Assembly: GCA_963978545.1 (NCBI GenBank)
Contig: OZ021732.1
Coordinates: 62,410,714 to 62,474,713, forward strand
DNA length: 64,000 nucleotides
Source: Linyphia triangularis
Lineage: Eukaryota > Arthropoda > Arachnida > Araneae > Linyphiidae
Reading direction: 5' to 3'
The position numbers were made by a program, and so were the translations under genes. Shown in pieces: positions 1 through 11,090 of this stretch. The notes under the pieces were generated by a model. That model did no database searches, was not told the origin of the DNA, and saw nothing but the letters and a program-made list of their open reading frames with translations. Positions within the stretch are counted from its first letter, which is position 1; the number at the start of each line of letters is the position of its first letter.

Positions 1-1250
1 GATAAAACAGCTCTTGTTAGTCACAAATACGGAGCCTCCAACAGATTCACGGATGCTATTGCATCGAGTGTTATGCAAGATTTGGATTATCGGAATCAAA
101 TACCTGCACCGTCAAAGACAAAAATAAAATATAGGGGGGAAATTCTAAGATTAAAAAAGAATTCTACTCTACCGGGCATTTATTTTGATGGACGGCGTGA
201 CGAAACCTAAGCAACTGAAACACTCAAGAATAGGAAGTTCCAAAGAACAATTGTAGAAGATCTACACTGTTTTGCATCTGATCCTGGTTTCTCGCGCACG
301 GGACATGTTATATCCGAAAGTGGATCTAGTCTTGATACATCCTACAGCATTTACGAATACGTAACCAATTCGTTATTGGATGATTTTAGAAACCTTATTG
401 TTCTCGGATGTGACGGCATGGTCCTGAATACCGGAGCGTTTAATGGTATAATTCATAGGCCTGAATTTAGACTTCAGAGACCAATCCAGTGGATTATCTT
501 CTTACTTCATTTCAACTAATTGCAATTATATCACCTATTTGAGTATATAGACGGCAAGTTTTCTGATCCCACGTCTTACACCATGGACATTGGATGGAAC
601 CTGAAAGGATGCGAAAATCTTCCACTTGCTGCTTATAATAGTATTGATCCCACTATCCTAAGTTTTGATCAGAAATACTTCCCAGACATTTGTACCACCG
701 TTAGTTCTGGCGTTTATTCTTCCAATCTAGCTAAGCATCAACCAGAAATGTTGAATTTGGTCTGCCAATCGAATACTGAGGTTTTATAGATTCACATCAC
801 ACCTATCAAATGAGTTGCTAACTCTGGCTGTATTCATTCTAAGAGTCTGTGTACCATCATAGTTTCGAACTAAGATTCATTATTCCATAAAGGATGGTGA
901 TAGACACTTGTGGCATTTCATCAGCGTATATTGGTACTTGCCTAAGAAGCATCTTGATATAAGCTATCCAGTAATTTTTCACAACGCTTACTTTTCGGGT
1001 CCAGAAATCATGCTTATGTCCATCTTTACAGATGAGAGAAGCCATATTAGAGCCCTTACAGGTATACTGATAATCAAAGAAAGGGAAAATGGCCTAGATA
1101 AAAATTGTGTTCCCAGGTTCGTTATTCCTGCTGTTAATGTTGGAGTTACAAACTACACAGATCTCAGGAACTTGCAAACTTGTTATGTGACTATGTGACT
1201 TTACCTCTAGTTTTCAGAGAGATAAGTTCTTATGAAATTTTGAAGATGAT
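1..1250 (+). pseudogene. Decayed copy of an uncharacterised arthropod transposon-encoded protein
   Basis: Read across frame breaks, this stretch encodes a recognisable protein of unknown function that I know only as an uncharacterised, transposon-associated arthropod family. Visible blocks in order are an N-terminal segment with YFDGRRD (about 180-208), a GCDGMVLNTGAFNG block (about 410-445), RPIQWIIFLLHFN followed by LFEYIDGK (about 480-560), a DQKYFPDIC block (about 668-700), and IFTDERSHIRAL with a later RFVIPAVNV block (about 1020-1145). Stops and frameshifts lie between the blocks (for example the TAA at about 208 and the stop after LLHFN), so it is not functional. The 5' end is cut by the window edge. 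The same block order occurs on the minus strand inside the transposon at 31922-34399, which supports a shared mobile origin. I cannot assign a superfamily. Confidence 0.6.
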
Positions 1251-3883
1251 GCAGACAGTGTGCTAATGTATGGCTAGGATTTTATTAAATATCCTTCACA
1301 TACACGCAATCAGTCGAGCAAATTGTAAAACTAAACATTGAATACTCCGGAAAAGTAGTTGGACCACAGAATAGGGATGGAGCAACCCTAGAATCCAGAA
1401 ACCTCATGCTAGAATTTCTAGCAAAAAAAAAAAAAAATTACAATCAATAATGCTTTTGTAATTTGTATGTCTGAAAGATGGAATAAAGTTTATTTTTGTA
1501 TTATAATGAGGTAAGTATAATGAGTATTTTTCTTTAAAAAATTGCTTCAATTTTCAAAATTAGGTGCCATTGAGGCGGCAAAAGATATTAACGTATAATT
1601 GTAAAAATTTTTACAGGCACTTGTTAAAAAAAACAGTAACCTTTAAGCATTACCGCAAAATGATCAAAGAAATCTGTGATTATTAATTATTTTTTGAATT
1701 TTAGCATTTTTAGTAAAATTTTTTTAACTTTCGACCCATTGAGGTGACAGAAAATATCAATTCAGAATTATAAGATTTTACACACTTTTTAATAATGAGA
1801 GTCTATAACTTTTCCACACTATCGTAAAACCATCTAAGATACTTCGACTTTTTCAGCCCCGCCTAACATTTAATCTTTTTACCTTCACCACATAGTAAGC
1901 TTTTGGATAGTTTTGAAATGCAAGGTTGGGTAGCAGCATCCAACTACTTCAATGAAGACAGCAAAAAACGCACTATAACAATAATATAATTGAAAAAACA
2001 AAGACGAATGTGAACAGATAGTTGAGCAATATGTCTAAAATATTCGATATAGTAATTAAACCAAAGATGGCCCAATTTAATATCGTATTTTAAAAATAAG
2101 ATTAATTATTTTAACCCCATGTAATTTTATATTTTTTAAACATAACTGTATTTTGCAAATGGAGAATATTAAAGGGTGCTAAATACTTTGGTTGATATTT
2201 TGTAATACTATGATAGTAGTAATATGTTTCTTATAAAATTTAATGGGTCTTATTTCCTGCTCCATTTTTTTTAAAGTTATATTTTTTATATGGTTAAATT
2301 TGTTATCATAAGTGGAGCGAATTTTGTGGCAAGATTAAAATTTGCATGCTGTTTAAATTTTACTAAATCAAATCATATGTGTTTTGTGATTTTTTAAGAC
2401 GTATGTTTAATCTAAAATAAATACGATATTTGTATTTGGCCTTTACAAATTTGAAGGATAATGTTAAAATGCAGTATATTTATTTTGTCACATGTCTATC
2501 AATGACTAATAATTTGAACAATAAGCATGTTAATAATCCACCAATCACTAACCTCTCATTGAAAATTGACAAAATATTTTAAAATTCTGAATTCATATTA
2601 TTATGGTGTTTCCATTGAACTGTTTAAAGTTCGTAACAGTTTTAATTTATATAACTTCCCATGATTAAAACTATTTAGTACATTTAGACAAGATTTTATA
2701 TGAATCAAAACGGTAGCTAATATGTTGTTCTTGCATCAATCAAAACAAAAGATAGACATATTGATCGAATTTTTTGCATACTAACACTATGCCCATATAA
2801 ATGGTTAGTTAAATTCCACTCAGTGCAATTCTTGAAAGAACAGAAACAACTCATTAATTTCGGTTATCAATTTCATAGGCAGAGTAATTGGCTACCAAAG
2901 TTTTAATTTGTATTGCACTAAATGCTTCATGTGGATTTCTCTCGTTACTTTGTGAACTGAATTCACGTTATTTTCTTATTCTGATAAATGCTGACTCAGG
3001 AGTTAATTCTCATACCATTATTAGGGGATAATACATTCACAAGGGTAATAAGTAAGTGTGAAAAAAACTTTACCATATGAAAGGCTTTTTATATGACATA
3101 AATATTGAGAGTTGCCTTTGTATAAATCGGTGCCCTATGTTTAACTCTTGTATTGATAAGATCGTAAATATATACGTTGTGTATATAATTTACCTATCTT
3201 CAACTAGTTTAGCACACAAAACTATTTTTTATACAATATTTAAAATTGTGGCACAAAATAAGCACATTTTACCTAATATAGGCATGCCTTTCCAGCAAAA
3301 AGTGCTCATAACATCAATTAATTAAGAGTACCTATGTGTTTTGGAGATAACAAATTTATAATAAAGAAGAATTTATCAGCGAGGGGTATTCAGCCAACAA
3401 AATTGAGGTTTTTCCTCATTATTCAGTTACATTAATTTGATATGACAAATTTGTTTTTATCGTAAAGCATTTTTAATCTAGTTTCATACATGCATCTTTG
3501 GACTCTGATTTAAGTAATAATGAAAACTATTATTTTTTAATTATTTAGAAAAAATTTAAATATTGATTGCAATTTTATTAAGATAAAAAGAATTGCAATA
3601 ATATTTTTGTTTTCATTTTTCAGGGTTGCTTTATATTGTTGGATCTGTAATAATTAAAGATATATATTGGAGTATTATATATAAATCTGCGCCCCACAAA
3701 CAGCTCCAACGTAAGTCATACGGCCCGTCTCTCAAAGTTAGTGGCGAATACTGATTTAAACCCTTTCAATCGTTTCATAAATTTAAACTGAGTAAAATAC
3801 CCTTGAGATTTTCTTTCATTTACATTATTCAGGTTTTTCAATATAGCAAGCACTATTATCTAAAGTCACGTTCCCATGTATCA
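1251..3883. other. AT-rich non-coding stretch
   Basis: No gene is visible. A weak tandem relationship of about 180 bp exists near 1550-1800: the phrases CCATTGAGGCGGCA (about 1566) and CCATTGAGGTGACAG (about 1737) sit in similar surroundings. These may be the subterminal repeats of the decayed transposon ending near 1250. The remainder is low-complexity AT-rich DNA. Confidence 0.5.
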
Positions 3884-3922
3884 TTTGTACTACAAGTCAT
3901 ATTATATGACTTGTAGTACAAA
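3884..3922. repeat. Perfect 18-bp inverted repeat with 3-bp spacer
   Basis: The left arm TTTGTACTACAAGTCATA (3884-3901) is followed by TTA and then its exact reverse complement (3905-3922). It could form a strong hairpin. It lies downstream of the esterase exons, outside any coding region. No function is assigned; it may be a residue of a small inverted-repeat element. Confidence 0.8.
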
Positions 3923-3990
3923 GATTTATTTCTGTTAAACTATGTAATGTTTCCAAAATTCTTCTTACATACTATACCTAAAAAAGTTAT

Positions 3991-4150
3991 ATCCACTATA
4001 CGAGAATTGCTAAAGTTTTTTCTGAAATTAATATAGTAAAACACATAGGTTGGATTTTGATAAGCCATTGAATGTGAGGAAGACAGAGAAATAAACAATG
4101 GCTTAAGAATATCTTGGGCTATCAGCATTTTTTGACTACAAGTGTTAGAG
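3991..4150 (-). other. Possible downstream exon of the esterase gene
   Basis: An open stretch reads toward lower coordinates with a segment TYVFYYINF that resembles the strand ahead of the esterase C-terminal half (typically H...YxYYF). A donor-like AG|GTATAG lies near 3990 and acceptor-like AG dinucleotides near 4130-4150. The roughly 160 residues expected between exon 2 and this position in cholinesterases are not found in the intervening 440 bp. Either the gene is internally deleted, the exons lie elsewhere, or this is a chance match. Confidence 0.2.
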
Positions 4151-4619
4151 TTCCTTTCCAAAGGATTGAAATACAAACAACCTGACTTTTATTTCATAAC
4201 TATCCAAAAAATATACCAGTGATAGTTACTGTACATTAAGTTTCAATAAAAATTTGTTGAATTATAGAAACATTTTATTTCTTAGCCTGCAAGTCTATTC
4301 TAGAATTCATAAGTCAGCATTGATGTAATTTAATGACTAATATAAATTAACATTTTATTAATGGAAACAAATGTTTTTAGAATTTATATTGTTAGACTTT
4401 CAAATGTACCTTGCAGGTTGACATAAACACACAGTTTGACTAGTTATAAAATATAGTTGTATTTTCTTGTATTGTATTTGTTGTAATGGGTTTCACCAAA
4501 AAAATAAGAAAGAATGTAGGGTATTCTAACAGTTATAATTATTTGTATGAATTTAAGAACACTATTTTGATGTAATTGCATTTTATCCATAAGGAAAAAG
4601 TTAAAATGAACTTTATTAC

Positions 4620-4928
4620 TTTTCATGCAAGTGGCCACGTCTTCTGAATTCTTGTAGATAGTATAGCTGTCGTTGGCGCATTCTTTTAATTTGGCTAGTT
4701 GTTGACTGTATGCAAGATTTTGCTCAGTGGTATTCTGCGTGAAAAATGCAAATGGACTTTGCAGAATCTGTCTATGGAAAAGACCTTCAGCCTCCTTAGT
4801 GAAGGACAGCATTGCGACGTCAGTTGCTCCGGATCCTTGACCAGCAAGAGTAATTCTGGTCTTATCTCCTCCAAAATGCTCAATGTATTGGTTGACAAAT
4901 TTCAGTGCCTCTAAAATGTCCTTAAGCG
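4620..4928 (-). CDS. Carboxylesterase/cholinesterase-like protein, exon 2 (catalytic serine missing)
   Basis: This internal exon of 309 nt encodes the nucleophile-elbow region of an alpha/beta-hydrolase of the carboxylesterase type B/cholinesterase family. The upstream acceptor is TTTGCAG|CG, and the donor is probably AAAA|GTAATA. Joined in phase 1 to exon 1 it continues the family pattern: a helix LKDILEALKFVNQYIEHFGGDK, the strand RITLAG, and then HRQILQSP. In active family members the elbow reads GESAG; here it is GQGSG, so the serine position holds glycine. It is therefore predicted to be non-hydrolytic, as in neuroligin, gliotactin or glutactin-type adhesion proteins, but which subgroup it belongs to is not decided by this fragment. 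Two cysteines (CANDS... and CMKS) fit a family disulfide loop. The remaining C-terminal exons are not confidently found. Confidence 0.8.
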
Positions 4929-5519
4929 CTGCAAACATAAATAAAATTATTTTATTATGTATGCTAGATAAAAGAAATAATACACATGCGAAGTGATGGG
5001 GAAAAGGATATATTAATAGCCGATCGACTATAAAAGTTTTTAAATTATAAGATTTTTTTTCCCTCGAACGCACTAATTTAGTACGATTGTTTTCTTTATT
5101 TTTCTTTAATTTTTCAATTCTTTATTTTTTTAGTCATTTTTTATCCTTGATGGGAAAAATGTTCGGAAAGAGCTTAGCACAAAGACAATCTCTCTTACTA
5201 GATTTGTTATAGGTGTGTATATATTAGTGGCATTCATCAGCTAACTTTTGCAATTACTCCTCCCCATCCCACCTCAGTACCATTATATACACTCACTTCC
5301 AAAAGTTAAGCACGAAGAGGAAAATTTTAATTTCTGTAAGCCAATCTAAATTAAAGAAGCTGAAATTTTCTGCAAAGGTAGAAGGAAATATGCATATATG
5401 TTAGATAGCAACCAATCACGATCTTGCTTCGAGAAATATACAAAACAGGCATTTCGAAGGGTTACACAATTTGTTTTCAACTTAGACGTGTTTCTTTGGC
5501 ATCCAGAAGATGAATGGAA

Positions 5520-6458
5520 GATTCTGAGCACTGGCGTGTTGTGGACGCATTGAAGCAGAACTATCTGTTTCCTTTGGAGTTCATCATTCCGTCATTTTAT
5601 GATTTTGGACACAATTCTAAACCAGCCAAACAGTTGTCCGAAGACCTGTAGCCGGTCGCTCTAGTTTTACAACCCCCCGCGGAAGATAGATATATTGCTA
5701 TTGTAGCCAAGAGGAATAGAAGATCGCCCTCCACATTTGTGACATCTATGGTTGCAGCGGTCATTGGTAAGATCATGGCTGCTACTAATGTTTGTAGATT
5801 GCTACAGATGAAGGGCCTGTACGCACGGTTATCACTAGATAGTGTTCCTTTATCCGTCCAATCCAAAGGAAAACGATTACATTGGTGCCGCCAGCATGTG
5901 AATTGGACTGTGTCTGATTGGGGCAACGTTATATTCTCAGGTTAGTCCAGATTTCTCTTACAATCAGATGATAAGCTTGTATGGGTCTGCTCACACATGG
6001 GTCTGCTCACAACAAGGCACACACATTTGGTTTTGGAACATCACCGAACATCACGCAATCCATAGTGGAACCATCTTGGTTTGGGCAGGGATTTCATTGA
6101 GATATCGCACCAATCTGCACATCTTCAGGCGAGGTTCTGTGACGGCTGTAAGGTATCAAGATTTAATCCTAGACCCCATTGTGGAACTGTACGCTGCAGC
6201 AACTGGTCCTTCTTTCGTTTTAATGGACGATAATGCATGTCCACATAGAGCTGCTATAGTTGACGACTTTCTGGAGTGTAAAGGGTTTGCACGTATGGAG
6301 TGGCCGGCTTACTCACAGGACCTTTATCCGAATGAAAATCTTTGGGATGTCCTTTGCCGTGCTATATGTAGACGTTTTTTTACCTCCATCCACTCTTAGA
6401 GATTTAGAAACTGCCCTACAGGAGGAATGGCGATTGCTGAACTCTTCGGTGGTTGATC
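5520..6458 (+). pseudogene. Tc1-type transposase pseudogene (continues at 9344-9500)
   Basis: Across three frames this encodes a Tc1-like DDE transposase. The N-terminal helix-turn-helix part lies at about 5520-5760 and a linker with RLHWCRQHVNW at about 5870-5920. A degraded first catalytic region (FSG, stop) follows near 5940, then the second aspartate block MDDNACPHRA (about 6222-6250) and the third block DLYPNENLWD (about 6320-6350), with glutamate at the last catalytic position. The C-terminal end, CMQLRGAHCSDTL, is found only after the hAT-like insertion, at about 9380-9430. Multiple frameshifts and stops make it inactive. Its only role here is as a dated fossil inside the esterase intron. 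Confidence 0.8.
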
Positions 6459-6653
6459 TAAAGGTCGGAAAAATTGATAAAAAAAAATATCGATACTATA
6501 TCGTTGCATGTAAAAAAATATCGATAAAATATCGATATATCTATATCATACATATTTCATGATTTTTCATTTGATTTTCAGTTTTGACAGAAACGAAGGC
6601 AAATTTCTAATTTTAATGATTGCTTTTTGTGAGGTGACTACTTTTTACTTTTA

Positions 6654-7405
6654 ATTACCCATATGTTTACATAGGGTAATGAAAGTATAGCATTCAGTTA
6701 ATGAGACCTACCATTAAGGTTTTCTTCAAAATCGCCAAGCGCATAAGGCTGATATCATTAAAAAATTATGCTTTTCAGCAATTACTAAAAACCGGCTTAA
6801 CGATTTTGATTAAAATCTATGTACTAATGCCTCTTAAGGTGTTCTAATCGACCCCATCTCCGAAATTCACTTAGAAATGAGTAAAAACGAAGAAGTTAAA
6901 AAAATGAGTGCCTTTTACACAGAACTAGCTGTCCTTGAGCATAGTCCATTAAAGATATATATATATATATATTTATATATTTTTTTTTCATGCACAAGAA
7001 AGAACAATGTAAGGTCTATCGAATAACAAAGTCAATTTTGCCATTATGGTGTTTTTTACCCATGTAAAAACTATTGCCAAAAAAATCGTCAAATTGGCCA
7101 TTTTTATTTAAATGAGTGAAAATATGAAAGCTGTAAATAACAGTAATATCACATTTCAATGCAATGATCAGTATTATAGTGTAATTCAAAATTGTGCGAT
7201 GGTCCACACCTCTAGTGCCAAAGGAAGTAGATCTATTACAAAACTCGGGGTGTGGAACATAGCACAACTTTCAATTGTACTATATTGCTGATGAACGTTT
7301 GTGTCATTTACCGTATTTATATTTACATCATTCATTCAGAAAATCATTCATTCATTCATCCAGTTTGGCGATATTTTTTGCGATAATTCTTATAAGCGCC
7401 TTTTT

Positions 7406-7439
<34 letters not shown>

Positions 7440-8194
7440 CTTCGCCAAATTCGCCTTTGACGATATACTTTTCGACAGTTCGTATATTATCCTTTCTTAT
7501 CATTGAAACTAGGCAGATGAGAAAAGAAAAAAAGAAAAAAAACAATTATTGATGAGGTATGCTCAAGGAAAGAGAGCTCTGTGTTGAAGGCATTCGTTTT
7601 TCATTTTTTAACACCATTAAAGCATTTTTAAGGGAATTTCGGAAGCGGGGATATTTAGAAAACCTTAAGAGGTATTACCACAGCGATTTTGATCAAAATC
7701 GTTTGAGCCGTTTTTTAGCAATCATTGAAAACATGATTTTTTCAATGGCAGCTACGTTATGCGTATGTGCGATTTTGACGAAAACTTAATGGCAAGTCCT
7801 ATGGTCACCTACCTGTATACCAAATTTGAACATCGTAGGTGAATTTGTTCGGGAGTTATGCTGACCACACACACACATACATTTCTTCTAGATCACTTTT
7901 TTGAAATCAATATGTTCCAAAACGCGGAGAAATGTAAAATAAATGAAATTTTTTTTTTACCTAATATTATACTTTAATTACCCTATGTATACGTATGGGT
8001 TGGTTGTTTTCATATTATCTGGCGCCGTCAGCAACACCAGAGCTATAATGCCCCGAAACATTCGTCATTTGACAAGCCAACATACATTTACATACACCCA
8101 TGCCTTACACGGGACTCGAACCCGCAACCTCGTAGTCTAGAGGCTAGTATGCTAACCACTATACCATTTGGTCGGCGTATACGTATGGGTAATA
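6654..8194. repeat. Inverted-repeat unit bounded by two near-palindromes
   Basis: A 27-bp near-palindrome beginning ATTACCC and ending GGGTAAT lies at 6654-6680. A related one lies at 7977-8000, completed at 8191-8194 after the SINE is removed. Inside these bounds, 6728-6855 and 7621-7790 are inverted copies of each other at roughly 70-80 % by eye; both contain CTTAAGAGG followed by ATTTTGATCAAAATCG or a close variant. A homopolymer A run (about 7409-7436) and a CA-rich run (about 7866-7880) lie within. It looks like a non-autonomous element or foldback unit. No gene is present. Confidence 0.5.
8001..8176 (-). mobile_element. tRNA-derived SINE, copy 1 (perfect 14-bp target duplication)
   Basis: The SINE is in minus orientation. 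Its tRNA-like head has an A-box region (TAGTGGTTAGCATACTAG type) and a B box (GGTTCGAGTCC), followed by a tRNA-unrelated body ending GGCGCCAGATAA...AAAACAACC. It is flanked by exact copies of GTATACGTATGGGT (7987-8000 and 8177-8190), so insertion was by target-primed reverse transcription and is fairly recent. It interrupts the near-palindrome described at 6654-8194. Confidence 0.85.
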
Positions 8195-9709
8195 AAAGTT
8201 ATATTTTCGTTTAATTGTTGCAGTGATATTAACAAAATTTTAGACTTTTCCCAATAGCTTTTAATTGCAACGCTGAATACTTAGCACAATATTTTTACAA
8301 TGTGCATAATTGAAAAATTAACAGAGGGATGAATATATATGTTGGTAAAATAACAGTTTATTTTTTAAAATTCGAGGCATGTGTACAGTGGTGCAATGTC
8401 TGCTTCATGTACTAGTCTGCAATTCATCTTGTGTACTTTTAAAGGAAGTCTGCTGATTTTTATTCAAATTGAATTAATATTTTTGGAAAGTATGTAATTT
8501 GAACTGCATAATAATCACAACTTACACTTAGGCTAGACCAGTGCAGAGGCAGATTTAGAATTTCGCAGCCCATGAGGCTAAATAAGTTCCACGATGAATT
8601 CTCCTTTCTGTCTCGGGTATTGACATTTTTAATGAATAATTTCTTCTTTTCGAATTTAACTACAGTGAGTTTTTGAAAAATGAAATCTGCTCATTTTACA
8701 TAATTCAAACTAAGAAAGTGATGATTTTTAGGGAAAATTTTGAGAGGGCAATACAACTTCCTATTTCTTATAAAAGGCATAGTAATTTTATGAAAAACTA
8801 TATCACAGAAAATTAAGCCATTGATCCCTTGATTAGGTTTGAATTTATTCTCGAAAAAAAGTTTAAAAAAAGAGATTAATGCAATACATACCCAAACACA
8901 ACAGGTTAATAATAATATATGATCTTAGTTTTCATTACATTATGTTTTATCTTCAAATGAATCCCCCTGTTCGTGGTATTCCTCGGAGTTTTATATATTT
9001 TGAAAAAATAACTATACATTAATGTACAAGTAGTAACTTTGGTTGGTTCATTTTGCTGCTTGGTGAACTCATCATACTCAGCACTTTTACTTTTTGTTGA
9101 GGCGTCACTTTTAACTGTCTCCCAACCAAGTCCAAACTTTAATTCTGAAGTTTTTGAAAAGGGAATAAAAAAAATCGAAAAAACGTATGAAACTATAAAA
9201 CAATCATCAAAAAACTAAAAATGTTTGAAAATATCGATATATCGGTGACTTTTATCGATATTTTTCGTATCGATATTTTTCGTATCGATATTTTTTAAAA
9301 TATCGATTAAAATATCGTCGTATCCATTCATTGCCAACTTCTAGGTTGTTCACCTCGTAACAAGCATGATCATACGCTGCACACTTTGTATGCAGTTGAG
9401 GGGTGCTCACTGCTCTGATACCTTATTGATGTCGGTTTTTGTTGCTTGTTTTGAATTTAAACACCATTTTGTTAATGACGCGAATATGACGTCGTCTTAT
9501 AATTAAAAAAAAATCAATATTTTGTTTCTTTTACCTTTGTTTGAAATTCTTTGTTTTGTTTTATGAATAAACATAGAGCTACTTACTTGCAGCATTTCGT
9601 GTCAATCAAAGCAGTACTTGCGAATTTTTTCGCATTTTACCGTTCCGTGCTTAACTTTTGGATGGGAGATTTTAGAAAGGGAAATGAGTAACCAGACCTT
9701 AGAGCACTC

Positions 9710-10190
9710 TTCCCCTGGATCGTAAAGATACCATTAGTAAGTAAACGGTAGATTACCTCTCCCCCACGGTTTTAATTTTTTTTTTACATAAAAACTGCAG
9801 AATATCACTTCTTACGGGCTTTAAATTTAGTGTTGCATACTAAAAGGTAGGCCCCACCAAGACATTAAGAATAATATTAAATATGAAACGGTGGTCCCCC
9901 GCTGTCCATTAAGGAGTGGGATGTACTTTTTAGTATGCACAGTTCACTATTATTGCATACTAAAAAGTACATTTCCCCAATGCATACTAGGACATGAAAA
10001 AATGTGTCCACGAGTCGTTAAAGATACTGTTATATACTGAGAGGTAGACCCCCAGGCATTAAACATACTACAACGTAATATATGGTGTCACCTTTCCACA
10101 ATGTTTAAAAGTACTCTTAAAAGCCCCAGAACTTAGAGATACTTTTACATAATAAAAAGTAGCTCCTACCCCTGGTTTTAAAAACATTTT
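9710..10190. repeat. Degenerate array of about 100-bp units
   Basis: A phrase of the type AGATACTnTTAnATACTAAAAGGTAG followed by a C-rich run recurs at about 9727, 9832, 9951, 10018 and 10130. Variants include GCATACTAAAAGGTAG, GCATACTAAAAAGTAC and ATACTGAGAGGTAGAC. One unit half is inverted: GTACTTTTTAGTATGC (9923-9938) is the exact reverse complement of GCATACTAAAAAGTAC (9955-9970). No coding potential is visible. Confidence 0.55.
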
Positions 10191-11028
10191 TGAAAAATTA
10201 AAGCAAGAAAAAAAAAAAAAAAATTAACGTAATAGTTGATCCTTGTGCGTTCTTATATAAGTAAAAATAATTATGTTTCAAGGTGAAAATTTCTGTTTCT
10301 AATTACATAAAGAAAATATAGACTTCACAGATAGTCTTACACTAAATGTTATGAATTAAAACAAAACTGAGAAAATAAAATTCTGTGTAAACAAAATGTT
10401 TAGAGTTATTAAATTTAAAAGCTTTTCAAATTTGAACATCCATTTGTTAAAGGTTCTGTAGTTATATAGATTTCAGTTCGCTACATCTCTGTAAAACGAT
10501 AGTGCTCGAAAAACATACTTTAAGCAGACGTTTCAAAAGCGTTACGTCTATTAGTAATATTTAAATAACAGGTGATTTCAGGAGGTTCTAAACACCGGAA
10601 GAATAAGATAGAAACATCATACTATTCATAAATGTATGACTTATTTTTGAAGGAAAGTTTTATTTTTCATTTTTGACGCAATTTCTGAACTTAAAAAGCT
10701 TCCACGAATTACAATGGTGCCTTTTTTTTATTAAATGTAAGGACATCTTTAAGATTTTTTTAATTCATCTACTCTTATGCATTTATCAAAAACCTTCCTC
10801 GAATTACAACGGTAACGTTCTTCTTAAATTTCACCAATTAGTACACAAGATATAGCCAGTGTTTTTTTGTTTTTGTTTTTATTTTCTTTGAGTACCACAC
10901 CAAATTGTAGGTCTCAGCAAGAAAATAACTAGTATGCTGGAAAAAAAAAATTTAAGACAGGTTGCATTGATTTCTACCTCACATACTTGTCAGCCGCATT
11001 GTGTTCTTAGTATATAAGTTCTTAAATG
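10191..11028. other. AT-rich intronic DNA, no gene seen
   Basis: A poly-A run lies near 10207-10223. The phrase CGAATTACAATGGT (about 10704) nearly recurs as CGAATTACAACGGT (about 10799) in otherwise unremarkable AT-rich sequence. No open frame with family resemblance is present. Confidence 0.5.
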
Positions 11029-11090
11029 TTAATGGCAAATCTTAAATAACATAACACAATTTAAAACGTTATTCAAAAGATATAGCTTAC

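Larger units (their letters stand above)
6459..9343. mobile_element. hAT-like non-coding insertion inside the Tc1 transposase
   Basis: The insertion is bounded by 8-mers GGTTGATC (6451-6458) and GGTTGTTC (9344-9351), one mismatch apart. The Tc1 transposase reading breaks at the left border and resumes at the right. Inner ends are TAAAGGTCGG and, on the opposite strand, TAGAAGTTGG, followed on both sides by clusters of ATCGATA motifs (6480-6545 and 9225-9315) like the subterminal repeats of some hAT elements. An 8-bp duplication fits hAT. No transposase is recognisable inside. It contains the inverted-repeat element at 6654-8194 and a SINE. Confidence 0.6.
5290..9672 (+). mobile_element. Tc1-like DNA transposon, split by a later insertion
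   Basis: The terminal inverted repeats share TCCAAAAGTTAAGCACG: the left copy begins at about 5290 after a TA, and the right copy ends at about 9672 before a TA. This is the TA target preference of the Tc1/mariner superfamily. Subtracting the internal insertion (6459-9343 plus one duplicated 8-mer) leaves about 1.49 kb, a normal Tc1 length. The transposase coding sequence is on the plus strand and is decayed. Confidence 0.75.
4929..11090 (-). other. Intron 1 of the esterase-like gene, packed with nested transposons
   Basis: The intron runs from the donor AATG|GTAAGC (exon edge 11091) to the acceptor TTTGCAG (exon edge 4928), about 6.16 kb, in phase 1. About 4.4 kb of it is a Tc1-like element and its internal insertions (5290-9672). 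The rest (9673-11090) holds a degenerate repeat array and AT-rich DNA with no genes. Confidence 0.75.
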
